This document shows positions 10,299 to 20,999 of a DNA stretch of 64,000 nt, one piece after another; position 1 is the stretch's first letter; the number at the start of each line of letters is the position of its first letter. Under the pieces are notes generated by a model. That model was given only the letters and a program-made list of their open reading frames with translations, had not been told where the DNA came from and ran no database searches. The DNA is from Corbicula japonica. Its lineage: Eukaryota; Mollusca; Bivalvia; Venerida; Cyrenidae. The stretch lies in NCBI GenBank assembly GCA_038501625.1, contig JAZAYU010000009.1, positions 7,430,396 through 7,494,395 on the forward strand. Reading direction: 5' to 3'. The position numbers and the translations under genes were made by a program.

Positions 10299-13200
10299 GG
10301 CCTAAAAAAAAAATACTTGTGTTTCTGGTGGCGTAGCCAAAAAAAAAACAGGGTCGGTAGGTAGGCTTTTTTTTTTTTTTTTTTTATTTATTATTAATGG
10401 ATAAAAGTGTTAAGCTTGTTATTCCGAACCATGTTGTTTTTATGTCAATAGCACAAAATAATAACTGGTAAGTACATGTTTTTATGTTCTTCTACTGTTT
10501 GTCATTAACACAAATACTTGAAAATAAAAATTAAACTTGAAAATTGTCTCCATTGTTATTCATGTATATAATTATGTAACAGCATGTTTATTCTCGCTAT
10601 TGAGGGAATATCAAAATTTACACCAAACTATTTCAGTCAACCTGTTTTAGTCTTTATATAACTAGAAAACTGTTAAGCTTGAATAGTTCCTTACAAAATA
10701 CCAACTTCAGCTGACCATTGCTTTTAAATACAGTAGACTCCGGCAAATCGAATACACAAATTGTCAGCTAAAAATATTCTTTTGCCCGGAGTATTCAATT
10801 GGCCGGTAATCGTATTCATCATGACAGACCTTTCTGTCATGTTCTGCTACAAAATCGAAGTTTCAAATTATATTATGCTACCGCAACATTTACAACGTGA
10901 ATGTAAAATAAGTATTGAAACACTAACCAATGCGTACATATTCCATAATAAATTACATCCCAATTTTATCTCAAGTATCATATTTCAGTATTATTGCATC
11001 ATCAACCAATTTAACCCAGCTAAAAATGTGAAATGTCACATACACAGTTCTTGTAGATCAAACGATTTCAAAGCAGAGCCGACAAAACAACACAGTCTTC
11101 ATACGAGCCGACAATTTCCTTTGAAGTTGCATTTCATTGACGGTTGGTATCAATGTTTACCTCCATACTGACTGTCAATCAAATTCAGTCTCCGTATGAA
11201 ATTAACATGGAAGGCGGATCAAAGAAATGTACATAAATCTATGAGTGTTTTTTAAAACATGATTGAGAAATTACTTTTTGTTTGTTTCTGAATTGTGCGG
11301 ATTAATTTATGCGATAATTAAAAAGAGACAATGGAATTTAAACGTGGTTTATTGTAAGTACGTGTACCAATAATGTCTCGATAACGGATAGTCCTAGGCT
11401 GCTGTGTATTTGTAACAGATTTTTTAGCGCCTGATTGAATAAGCTGTTTAAAAGAGGTGACAGGTTACAGTTTGTTTGCCCGGAGGCTTCATTGTCCTTG
11501 TTCATCGCTGTCAAAAAATTTAACTGGATTTATCAGCTGTCAATAGACAAATAATAAGGGTGTCATAAGCTTTGATACGGACGATAAACGGTACATCCGG
11601 TGTCATTTCCTGTAAACCGGCGATGAAAATATTCGATTTCAATCAGTTTTGGCCAAAAAATTGCACATTTTCTATTCGATTTGGCGATATATTCTCTTAT
11701 CCGATACCCATATGGCCGATAAAATTTACAATGCTTATATAGGAAATGGTTTTGTGTTTGAAAATCATACCCCATTTGCTGATATATTCTTATAGCCGAT
11801 ACCCAATTTCGTGGAGTCTACTGTAATACATTTGTGAGATTTTTCAAGTGTCAGACATATTACTATAAAATCCAAATGTGGTTCATACCAACAAACAACA
11901 TTAACAATGGTCATTTAATAATGTGAGATGGAACAAGATTCTGAAATCAAAATTGTATGTGAATAACTATAAATAAAACTTTACTAACCTTTATTTGTAT
12001 TAACCTTTTACTCCACATATACGAAAAAGATACACAAAAAATCATGTGGGCAAACAGCGTAGATCTAAAATCAGCCTGCTAAGACTATATTTTGTGACAT
12101 GAACTTATAATATTTATTTAATTGCAGTTTTATTAAAATTATAGATCTATTTACTATATCAAATAATAGATATTTTAACATATTATTTTCATAAATTTTA
12201 GATTTTCTGAATAATATGAATTGTATCCATGTACCATGCATAATACCGTAAGGTTTTTTAACGCATAGATATTGAAGATTTGTCCATGTTTGGAAAAATA
12301 TGTTTTATATGTATGGTAATTTTCTTACCTACATGTTTGTAGGTCTACCACTTCTTATACATGGCACACCACATTTGCAAGTGTACCAAAGTCATCTACA
12401 GATTTACTTTCATGATATTGTTGCAATTAACACATAATCAAATTAATTCATAACCCTTCAATGATGGTAAAAGATTTATCACTTTCACCAAAGCTGAGTT
12501 TAATAAATTATTTGATAAGTGCTTTTTTGTCACCATACTAAAGTCCGAGATCGTAAACTCCTTGAGCCAAAGCTCAATGATTTTGCATTTTCATCGTATC
12601 ACGTATCCCGGCTCACCCAGTTTCCGGCAGTCTAAGGGTTTATCACAACATGAATAAAATTTAATCAATGTTAAACTCTTTTTTACATCAGAATCAACAA
12701 ATTAACTCATAAACTAACCAAGAAAAACAAAGAAAGTTCACTAGCCTTCTTTTTTGTTTTATTTATGCTCCCCAGAATGCCCTATGCAACTTCCTTCAAG
12801 GGGAACTACTCTAATTCGGTTTTCGGCGGGAAAACATTATAGTACACTTCACAGAAAAAATTCTGTGACACAAAAAGTATTTTTTCAGAAAATGTAATTT
12901 TAAACATTTTTTAACCATTGGGAGCCGTTTTAAGCTGTTCTTAACTGTTTTAATGAAAATTGATCATATAAACAAAGGCTTTGACTGTTAGTATTGTTTT
13001 ATTTTTACAATTAAGGCAAAGGAAAGTATCAACTCTTATTAAAACCCTTTAATTTACAGCAGGACTAAAAATTAACCCATTAATTATCAATAACACTTCT
13101 TGTTGATGATTTCACCATGGCAACTTCTTGTGACTGTGACCTTTTCACTTGAGTCCTTTACTTAAAAAAAGTATACAGCAATTATTTTAGTTAATGGATC

Positions 13201-14366
13201 CTCCCTGTCTATAAGTCCCAATGGTATAGTGAAGTATTTACTAAATATTTTGTTTCATGATGACTATATCCATAGTCTACTTCATTTATGGTCCTGAGGT
13301 GTTGAGCAAGGAGTTCTTCTTGCTCCTGTAAAAAAAATGGAGGTGGTGGTCCAGATATTTTAAGTCTCCAAATTGATATGCTAAGAAATCTGTCATGCAA
13401 TATAGAACTTTACACCCCAAAGGTCTTGCTGCTTCATACTAAGAGATTTTTTCATCTTTGACAGCAAAATATGCATTGATAAGTTGGTCAGGGTCAAAAC
13501 GTCTGTAAGAACCCATTTCAAAATTATTGCACTGCAGAATGCAGGAGAAAAATGTGAAAGTAACAAAAATATGATATTCAATTACAATTCAATTAGCAAA
13601 CAATTCAGAATTTGCTATAAGAAGTCATTAATTTCTGTCGCGCTATTTTTTCCATACACTATACTATAGAAATTTTTTGGCGGTGGCGCTGCAAACATAG
13701 TGACCTACTTCTGCTGGGAAGCCATTGAAAACTGTAGTCATTTGGACATTTTACAAAAAAAATGAATGCAATCAACGGGAATTTTTGGGAATAGTAAAAC
13801 AAGGTTAAATTTTATATGCATGGGTATTTCATGTCAAAACTTAAGGTTGCAAACTACTATTTGACCTATTTTCAATTTCATTGAGTAGGGTGTTGCCTGC
13901 GTAAACAAATGCGCGCGCACTGACCCGGATCTGACGTAATTTGACAGAATAAGTAAAACTTTTCCAGGGCCGCCGGAAACGGGCGAACGCCGGAAATGAG
14001 GCAACCGGTGATATGCATCTTGAACCGAAATCTTAATCGATTTGCTTCCGTAAATCTTCGATGAAATCGTCGGCAGATCAAAAAGTATAAATACTTTTTA
14101 TCGGTTTGTCTAACGCTGACCGTCATGATTGTTTACTACGGCGGTTGTGATTTTCGCAGACGAATAAAACAAAACGTCGTTGTCGAATTAAACAAAATGT
14201 TGTCGTTACAAAATATCGTTGTCGTCTTCGGCCAATCGATCCATGACGACTGGAGACCACAACGATGCTTCGATATTTTTTTCCGAGTCAAAAAAACAGT
14301 TACAGTCGGCGGTAAAAAAGTAGGGTCGGTCGGGCCACCAGAAACACAACTATTTTTTTTTAGGCC
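10299..14366. mobile_element. 4068 bp TIR DNA element, superfamily unassigned
   Basis: It interrupts a 169 bp unit whose halves end at 10298 ('agtaatca') and resume at 14367 ('tcaaagggc'). The ends are inverted over about 33 bp: GGCCT, a run of A, 'TTGTGTTTCTGGTGGC'. Subterminal 'gggtcggt' occurs at both ends. TCA flanks both sides (10296-10298 and 14367-14369), a 3 bp target duplication. PIF/Harbinger elements make 3 bp duplications, but I see no transposase or MADF/Myb domain, so it is unassigned. The interior is AT-rich except for a GC-richer CpG-bearing stretch at about 13880-14340. A pogo-like element is nested at 10731-11823. Confidence 0.8.
10731..11823. mobile_element. pogo/Tigger-like element, 1093 bp, nested
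   Basis: The ends are CAGTAGACTCC (10731-10741) and GGAGTCTACTG (11813-11823), flanked by TA on both sides (10729-10730 and 11824-11825). CAGT ends with TA duplications are typical of pogo/Tigger elements in the Tc1-mariner superfamily. Two similar subterminal blocks around 'gatatattctt' and 'ccgatacccat' lie near 11682 and 11779. The longest open frame (10761-11171, +, 136 codons) shows no CENP-B helix-turn-helix or DDE motif, so this is a non-autonomous or internally replaced copy. Confidence 0.75.
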
Positions 14367-14770
14367 TCAAAGGGCAATAACTCTGTGTTAAATGGTCTGA
14401 CCGAAACAAGACGACGATATGTGCATCTTCTCTTGGTATAGATGGTTTCCAGCAAGTTTCATTGAAATCCATTCAGTAGTTGCAGAGAAATAGCGCGAAA
14501 CGAATACTGCTCTATATACATAATGCATAGGTTATCAAAGGGCCATAACTCTGTGTTAAATGGTCTGACCGGAACAAGACAACGATATGCGCATCTCCTC
14601 TTGGTACTGATGGTTCCCACAAAGTTCTGTTGAAATCCATCCAGTGGTTGCAGAGAAATAGCGCGGAAACGAAATTCGGACGGACAGCGTGACAGTGTGA
14701 CGACGTGACACCGTGACGGACGGACAACGCCAAAACAATATCCCCCTGCCGATTTCATCGGCGGGGGATA

Positions 14771-15170
14771 ATAAGAAAATTTTGAGTGCTAGCAAAAAGT
14801 AGTGATAAGCCGACAATCGGCGACAGTCGGCGATATCGGCCCGACGAGCCAAACCAGCGATCGGCGATGTAGAGCGGACAGTTTCGATTAATCAAACTTT
14901 TTTTGGATACTTCATGAATTCGTGAATTTTTGTTTCTTTCGGTATATTTTTCCAAAGTAATTTATTTGATCAAATGTAATCTGCAATCATATGCAATAAT
15001 ATGGGGTCCTCAAGTTGTCTCCTTATAAGGTCTGTAATAGTCTAGATTTGGAGCCGTAAAAAAGCCGCAGATTAGACTTTCATTGTTTAAATATGGCCGA
15101 CATTTGTCAGGAAAACGAGGAAGACCGCAATAAAATTTACGATTATCCGTGAACATGCAACCCTTCATAC
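14771..15170. other. No gene seen
   Basis: The stretch 14800-14870 has a local run of 'tcggcga' variants. The rest is unremarkable intronic or intergenic DNA. Confidence 0.45.
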
Positions 15171-15175
15171 GGCTA

Positions 15176-15571
15176 CAGTGTTTTTTTTCACTTTTTGGGG
15201 GAAGGGGGTCGCAGCCCTTTGGAGGGGGAAAATTGCAACACGACAAAGGAAAGGGGGAATATTTGGAAGATACAAACACAACAAAACAAAATATTCATTG
15301 ATCTTTTGCTTTTTGCTTTGCTAACACTGTAGTACTACCAAGTAAATCTTGCCTTATATTTCCCAGAGTTGAATTTTCTTGCATCAGAAAAAAATTCAGA
15401 TTTATCATCTTCACTATCATGCTATTACACATTAGCGGAACAAATTGAATAGTCCATAACAGACTCCTGCAAAGGGGGAATTTTTTATTGGACATGGGGA
15501 AAATTATATACTATTTTGAGGGGGGAATGGGTCCCAATTTCTCCGAATATTTGTCATAAAAAAAAACACTG
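15176..15571. mobile_element. Short TIR element with CAGTG ends and 5 bp TSD
   Basis: It begins CAGTG plus a T-run (15176) and ends with an A-run plus CACTG (15571). GGCTA directly flanks both sides (15171-15175 and 15572-15576). Several G-rich blocks lie inside ('gggggaaggggg', 'ggaggggg'). At 396 bp it is non-autonomous. It shares terminal bases and 5 bp duplication length with the 1246-5526 element but not the rest of the TIR. Confidence 0.6.
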
Positions 15572-15576
15572 GGCTA

Positions 15577-16043
15577 GAGTCTATAATTACACGCGTTACA
15601 GCCCCATACTGCTACGACCTTTGTGAAGCTGATGTCATTTTCGAAATCAATATTCCTTCCGGCATGATAGTGTATTCAATTTCGGACATATTTTATGGAT
15701 TTTATTAGACTGAAATGTGTTTCTTATTCTGTGCTGATGGATGTTAACCATGGATGACTAGAATTCCCGACTGAATGCCAGCGTCTAGGCCATTTCGGTT
15801 TCAAAAAAACAAACTAAAATGGCTTTGTTGCTGGTGTTACATTTCAACTGACTGAAGAGTGAAGTAAAAAAGTAAAACGAAGACTATTCTTTTGTGTATA
15901 TTTATATTTCAACAAGGAAATACATAGATTAGCTTTTTTCAAAAAAGTTAGCTGGAAAAAAATTTGTGGATTTTGCACATTGGAATAGAAGCCTACGACC
16001 CGTAAACTTCAGCTGTTCAAGGATGACAGGTTTGACTGTTCCC
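15577..16043. other. No gene seen
   Basis: AT-rich. No exon-like frame with splice sites and no repeat recognised. Confidence 0.45.
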
Positions 16044-16182
16044 AACAGGTTACTGTCTTTTGATAACAGGTGATATTGGTCTCTGACTATATAGTCTGAA
16101 AAGGCTCAGAAGAGTCTTGCCATTCCTACCACCATATTGGCCTTGACCAATGTCATCTGTTAGAAAAAGACAGTAACCTGTT
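16044..16182. mobile_element. 139 bp hairpin/MITE-like element
   Basis: 'aacaggttactgtctttt' at 16044 is mirrored by 'aaaaagacagtaacctgtt' ending at 16182, near-perfect 18 bp inverted ends. The interior has no coding potential. No clear target duplication was seen. Confidence 0.6.
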
Positions 16183-16990
16183 ATTCTTTATATAATGAAA
16201 GATAAGCATTAAAATGATTATATAGACATCAACAACTGTATTGTATTGCTATTCTAAGTGTATAATGCGCGAAATTGATAAAATTTCTTATAATTATGTC
16301 CGACAATTGCTGATAAATCGATTAATTAGTTGGTTGAAAGTTCCAATTAATCGATGTTGAAAATTCCAGCCAATTGCCCATCACTAGCAAAAGTCAATGT
16401 TTGATATGTTTTATTAAGCACATTTATAAATATACACAAAAATATTTATCATGAAGCATGTTACCACATTTAATCATCAATGTGGATTTCTGTCAGTTAG
16501 CTGGTAATGTCTCATTCTTTGTAAAGACAATACACAATTGGATTCTGTAGAAGAAAATGCCGCCTGTTCCAGGACAGTTGAGAGTTTCAAGACAGCTCTC
16601 ACAGGTCGCGACTGACCACATAGCACTCCCCCGAAGCATTACGCCAGCAGTGGTCACAGCATCATAACCATACAGCAGAGGTGTAGAATTCCACTCGACC
16701 GCTCGCCATGGCGAGTAAATGACCCATTGGGTCGAGTGAAGCAGCAAAACACTCTACTGACAGAGCGAGTAAATTTTTCAGCAATGCACATGTTTTCTTC
16801 GGAAAATTAAATATTTTCACTTTGTTTACAAAATACATTTCGAATTCAGGTATTTCTGTCGATTTCCGGTGTAATCGGAACGTTTCTGATGTAAAGGTAA
16901 CAGTGCTCAGCGATTTATTTTTTATCCTCACTGGGTTGCCCAAATCAGAACGAGGCTGCAAGTGCACGTATTTTCCCGTTATATGTCAAA
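16183..16990. other. No confident gene; a possible transposon end near 16675
   Basis: A minus-strand frame over 16493-16747 is open and cysteine-containing but shows no known domain. 'cactcgac' and 'cgctcgcc' motifs near 16690-16740 are mirrored by 'gcgagtg' and 'cactcgac' near 17215-17262. This suggests a diverged inverted-repeat element of about 590 bp around the ORF at 16991, but no target duplication supports exact ends. Confidence 0.35.
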
Positions 16991-17128
16991 ATGTCAAAAC
17001 AAATGAAGGTAACGGTTTTTAGAAAAGTTGGGGGAGATGATGAAAAGCGAGAGAGCGAGCGAGACAGTAAGAAAGAGATAGAACGAATAGAAAAACGAAA
17101 ATTGCAACAGAAAGAGTATGAACTATGA
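16991..17128 (+). CDS. Short basic/acidic ORF, possible 5' end of a transposase-like protein
   Basis: A 45-codon frame starting MSKQMKVTVFRKVGGDDEK, followed by a strongly charged segment ending KRKLQQKEYEL. The composition and 'QQKEYE' ending resemble the charged N-termini of hAT/ZNF862-type proteins, and the adjacent hAT element carries a comparable start on the other strand. It is flanked by loose inverted repeats (16690 and 17262). It may equally be a chance ORF. Confidence 0.3.
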   Translation: MSKQMKVTVFRKVGGDDEKRESERDSKKEIERIEKRKLQQKEYEL

Positions 17129-17385
17129 TACAAGCAAAAGATCATGGACAGTTTTTGAAACGCATGTGTAGACCTTTGTAATAGACACTTGGAAATTTTA
17201 TTTAAAATATAAGGGCGAGTGTACTTTCTGTAAGGCGAGTGCACTTACTCATTCACTCGACCTGCAGGGTTTCACGATGGTAGGGACCAAATTTTGACGC
17301 CATTCCCGTCCCCAATTAATTTTTTCCTATTTTTTGAACAAAGAACTCTAAAGAATTTCTTGTGTGTTTTGCATACCTTAAGCAG

Positions 17386-18250
17386 CAGACTTCCCGAAAG
17401 TTGAAAAAAAGTGTCAGACATTCGGTCAGACAAGATGTGAAAATCTGTCTGACCAAAACAAATTCTGTCTGACCGAAACATTTAACAATAAAATAAGCAA
17501 AACACAAGATTAAGGGTGTTTTTATTTTTCTTTTAACCATTTTATTTAGCATATAGAGAATATTTTTTACCAGTATAAGATAGACTATATTTCCATTTTT
17601 ATTTCACTTAGAACATTTTATGAATCACTAGAGAGCATAAATGCTCCCTACTAAGCATGATCAGTTTTTCAAAATTAAATAGTTCAACTTGGAAGTCATT
17701 GTTTTTCTTTGTCGAAATGTAACCATTCACGATCTTTCATCCATTTTGTATTAAATGTATGAACCGTGAGTGTTTTTCGTATTCTTTTTTCTTTTGCAGC
17801 TTTTCCTCATCTGTTACTTTTCTCTTTTTACCGGTCATTGCTCCATGGAAATTTTTTAAGGACGCCATTTTGTGACCCCAAAAGTACGAAATGGATATAG
17901 GTGAAAATGTGCAAAATGTAGACAACGGTAGACTCTTGCCCAGTCGCAATCAGTCGTTTTCTGGCTGCTGAAGAATGGTCATGCGCAGCGAAACAGTCAA
18001 AGAAAACGACAGTGGTATGAACTGTCATGAAGAGGAATTATGTAAATTATAGCTTTCGGATATTCTCACTCATTTCCCTCGGAACTGTCTCAAATCAAAC
18101 CAGCGTGTAAAACTGTAATTTTGTGATTAAAATTGGAATATGCAGATCAAATTTTTGCCGGACATTCGTCCGACAACATAGGAAATCATGTCGGACCGGC
18201 CTAAATTTTACCGGACAGGTCCGACAGTCCGGCAACTTTCGGGAAGCCTG
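17386..18250. mobile_element. hAT element, 865 bp, with exact 8 bp TSD
   Basis: The left end CAGACTTCCCGAAAGTTG and right end CAACTTTCGGGAAGCCTG are inverted with 17/18 identity. TTAAGCAG lies directly outside both ends (17378-17385 and 18251-18258). CAG...CTG termini with an 8 bp duplication are diagnostic of hAT. Internal subterminal repeats of 'tcngacnga' (17410-17480 and 18160-18230) are typical transposase-binding clusters. At 865 bp it is a deletion derivative. It retains a minus-strand ORF start at 17868. Confidence 0.88.
17737..17868 (-). pseudogene. N-terminal remnant of a hAT-encoded protein
   Basis: Inside the hAT element, a minus-strand frame begins MASLKNFHGAMTGKKRK, continues through a lysine/glutamate-rich 'EEKLQKKKEYEKHSRF' and stops after 43 residues. 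A charged 'KKKEYEK' segment ahead of the first zinc finger is a feature I associate with ZNF862-like hAT proteins (inference). The catalytic region is absent from this copy. Confidence 0.45.
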
Positions 18251-18258
18251 TTAAGCAG

Positions 18259-18975
18259 ATGATTCTTAACAATATCATTTTGAAATTTGCTTATTTGCAA
18301 AATAGAAAAAAATATGCATTATCATAACACATGATGAGTATTTTTGTTGCTAGAATATTAATAAAGAATTTCTATAAAAAAATTCTTCTTTATTAAAGCA
18401 TGTACATTGTTACTGTAAATGCTTCGATTATATAATCAATGATTTATCGAAAAGGGTTGTTCGATTATTTCCGATGATCTATTATGATTTTTGTCCGATT
18501 AAGAAACCCTAGTTTCTGTTCAAAGTGCATACGTGATAGGACATATACTGGTCATCTATGGGTTCGCGTTACTTAACAGTTATCACAATGAAGTAAAGAC
18601 GAAAAGAAACTTACCTGTTAAATTTTGATTTATTTCTCCTATTCCAACCTTTTCCTGTTATTTAAGTCTTAAAATGACCATGGAATATCCAAAAACAATA
18701 GAATGCATCCATATGATTGTCATTGGTGTCCGCCATGTTGTCCTGATTACGTCATCACTCGTTTCGCGGTATGTGAAAATTCTTGGAATAAATCGAACAC
18801 TCGTAGGTTTAGAACACTAAATGTTTAATCAGATAACAAGTCATTTAAAGTGTGATAGGTGAACATGTCAAAACTTTAACTGTTAACTAAATTTTAACAA
18901 ATAACACCTGTTAATCACACTGACTGTAAAAAATTATTTTGTTTCATGGTCACAGTACTTTCATTCCATATTTAA
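18259..18975. other. No confident gene; contains a candidate promoter
   Basis: AT-rich, apart from the regulatory-looking cluster at 18721-18768, which is described separately. Confidence 0.4.
18721..18768 (-). promoter_or_regulatory. Candidate CRE plus YY1-like start region
   Basis: On the minus strand a CRE-like ATGACGTAA (18747-18755) is followed 11 bp later by ACATGGCGGAC. The latter matches the YY1 consensus (AANATGGCGGC-like) and is also a good translation start. The frame from the ATG at 18736 runs 23 codons (MADTNDNHMDAF...) to a stop at 18665. This would suit a TATA-less promoter and first exon for a minus-strand gene such as the RRM gene, but no link was proved. A related motif pair occurs at 46283-46350. 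Confidence 0.35.
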
Positions 18976-19062
18976 TATTTAGTGGTTGGTTACCTATCTG
19001 ATTTAAAATTTAGTGGTCGGTTACCTATCTGATTTAAAATTTAGTGGTCGGTTACCTAACTA
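18976..19062. repeat. 31 bp tandem repeat, three copies
   Basis: 'ttagtggtcggttacctatc' plus 'tgatttaaaat' repeats with an exact 31 bp period (anchors at 18981, 19012 and 19043). The first copy has 'ggttgg' for 'ggtcgg' and the third diverges at its end. Confidence 0.9.
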
Positions 19063-19073
19063 CAATATAAACA

Positions 19074-19096
19074 CTTCCGGGGCTATGGGCGGGGCA
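19074..19096. promoter_or_regulatory. ETS-like site next to a GC box
   Basis: CTTCCGG (19074-19080) is followed by GGGCGGGGC (19087-19095), rare in this AT-rich setting. ETS plus Sp1-type boxes are common in animal housekeeping promoters. No exon could be tied to it. Confidence 0.25.
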
Positions 19097-20995
19097 GACG
19101 AACTTGTAAACAAAGCAAAATAGGACAAAAGTAAGGGCTGAAGGTGTTTTTTTGCTTCATTTAAAAAACACTATATTTGATGTATACGAACAAATACTCA
19201 CCACGAAACTGCTCATAACTGTTGAAAAAACGTTTTTTCGTCAAACCACAAATATAGGTCAGCAACGTGACAACGTAAACAATCGGTAGAGGGCGCAACG
19301 CAAATACCGCGAGACGAACGATGACGCGACACCAATGATGACGAGTATAAATGCAAAATCAATGAATTTGGTGCAACAAGTGTACTATCAATGACTGCTA
19401 TCATAAATCAAATGTAAGAAATAAGCACTGATCAATAACAAGAATTTCATATAATGTTGAAAAAAGTGTCCGTCTCAAACATCACGGGTGACTGGTGCTA
19501 GCTGTGGCCCTTTCCCTTGGAGGGGGGGCATCACCTGAAATTTTACAAAATGAACGGAGATATGATAAAATTCATAACAGAAGTTTGCATTATACCTCAT
19601 TTGCATCACTTGGTAAATTTCCAACCCATACATCGAATGTTGGAGGTTTTCGAGCCATTTTTCCACTTTTGCATGCTACAATGGACTGCTTCTAGTTCAT
19701 AACAAAAATCTAATTAAAAATTATCCATAAAATAGCAATATTGTGTATCAGTCTAAGAGAGCGTACCAGACCTTACCAGATAACTAGAAATACCGAATTC
19801 TTTTTTTCTGAAATAACTACAAGTGCAATATATGATCGAAGTCGATATAAAGTTAAAAGATATATAATGGAAAAAGTGCAGGCTTTTATCCACCATCAAT
19901 TAAAATATTGAAGTAACGTTACATAGTGATATTTATATGAAAAAGTGCTGATTTAAGTTTAATATTGAAATCAGGAATCTAGACTGTAGTAGTCTAGATT
20001 CCGGTTAAAATCAACAAGACAAAGTCCCATTTTGTCTTACGTATACGAACATATTATTAGGCATAGCGAAATGCTTTTGAAACTAATGGCAAAATTTATT
20101 TTGTTGTATTAAATGGTCAGGGTTACTTTAAAAGAAGCTAAAATCAAATTATTTTTTAGACCTTCACTTTTCCAACATTTAAGTTTCCTATATTGTACAT
20201 TTCACTTGATGTGGTGTCGGTACCACAAATTTATAAATATAAAAATACCTTCTGCAAGTTTTACCGCCGATACTCAGATTTAATTCAAATCTACAGGAAT
20301 AGGTTGCAAAAATTAAGGTAGTTCTTAATCAGTGTTTTAAGGAGACTTCATTTATAAATTAATAAAATAAAAAGCAATAGTACTTTCTCCACGTTACCCA
20401 GAAAAAAAACAGGTGTTAATTCAAAAAGTAAGGCTGAGAACATGATATTCTACAATTCTGTGATTGTATGGTGGTCGACCTTTCTACAGCTGATCGCTTT
20501 GCTTTTCTCTTCTTTGACCTGATGGATGCCAGCGGGCTTAAAAAGTTTGTGAACGTTTTTAGGGAAATCGTGAAAAGAACATGGAAGCTCGTTCTGTTTC
20601 TTTTATTTCTGCCGACTTGAAGTTTCTGATTTGTCGAGAGATGCTCAGGTCTCACTAAAGTCATTAAGTACCGGTACCTACCACCTTAAAATTGCTTGAG
20701 AATACTATAATATTATTATTATTATTATGATAATACTGTATTATTATTTTGTTTGTATGTTCGTGTGGTTTTACATGCAACATTGCAGACTTAATGGGTG
20801 GGTTGGAGCTAATTAACCAAGACAACTTGTACTTGTTTGTTTATATGCGAACCTGTTTGGGGGGGGGGGGCAAGTGTGATGTTGGTGCATTTTAGAACTT
20901 TGTTCAGCCACACTGGGGAGCAGTGGCAAATTGATATGCCACAAACCGTTCTGTAACCCGTCTATAGTTGAGTTATTACCGCACTTGTACAGCTA
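19097..20995. other. No gene seen; a perfect hairpin and simple repeats
   Basis: Contains a perfect 12 bp-arm hairpin at 19974-20002 (ggaatctagact / agtctagattcc, 5 bp loop), a short TAT repeat near 20709-20730 and a G-run of about ten near 20850. Open frames in the region show no domain or splice structure. Confidence 0.45.
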
Positions 20996-20999
20996 GCTT

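Larger units (their letters stand above)
5953..14770. mobile_element. Outer HINE/pearl-like element with 169 bp minisatellite, interrupted twice
   Basis: It starts TATCCCCCGCCGA (5953-5965) and ends with the inverse, TCGGCGGGGGATA (14758-14770). Next to the right end the same motif is repeated inverted ('tatccccctgccga', from 14740), so the end folds into a hairpin. Just inside are short 'cggacgg/cgtgac' repeats. The body is about ten units of about 169 bp keyed by 'tatcaaagggccataactct' (near 6235, 6383, 6551, 6721, 6890, 9786, 9955, 10121, 10293/14368 and 14533). Terminal inverted motif, subterminal hairpin, minisatellite core and lack of coding capacity fit the non-autonomous Helentron (HINE)/pearl class, by analogy. 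It is split at 7014 and 10299 by younger insertions. Confidence 0.7.

Noticed and set aside
10761..11171. 136-codon plus-strand frame as a gene
   Set aside because: Lies within the pogo-like element, has no recognisable domain, and codon and residue use look like AT-rich non-coding sequence. Mentioned only as part of the element.
14125..14391. 88-codon plus-strand frame crossing the right TIR of the 4 kb element
   Set aside because: It runs through the TIR into the host repeat, so it cannot be a complete natural protein of either; at most its first part belongs to the element.
16493..16747. Minus-strand frame 'LLYGYDAVTTAGVMLRG...' as a coding exon
   Set aside because: Looks partly protein-like but has no known domain and no matching splice partners; left as unassigned.
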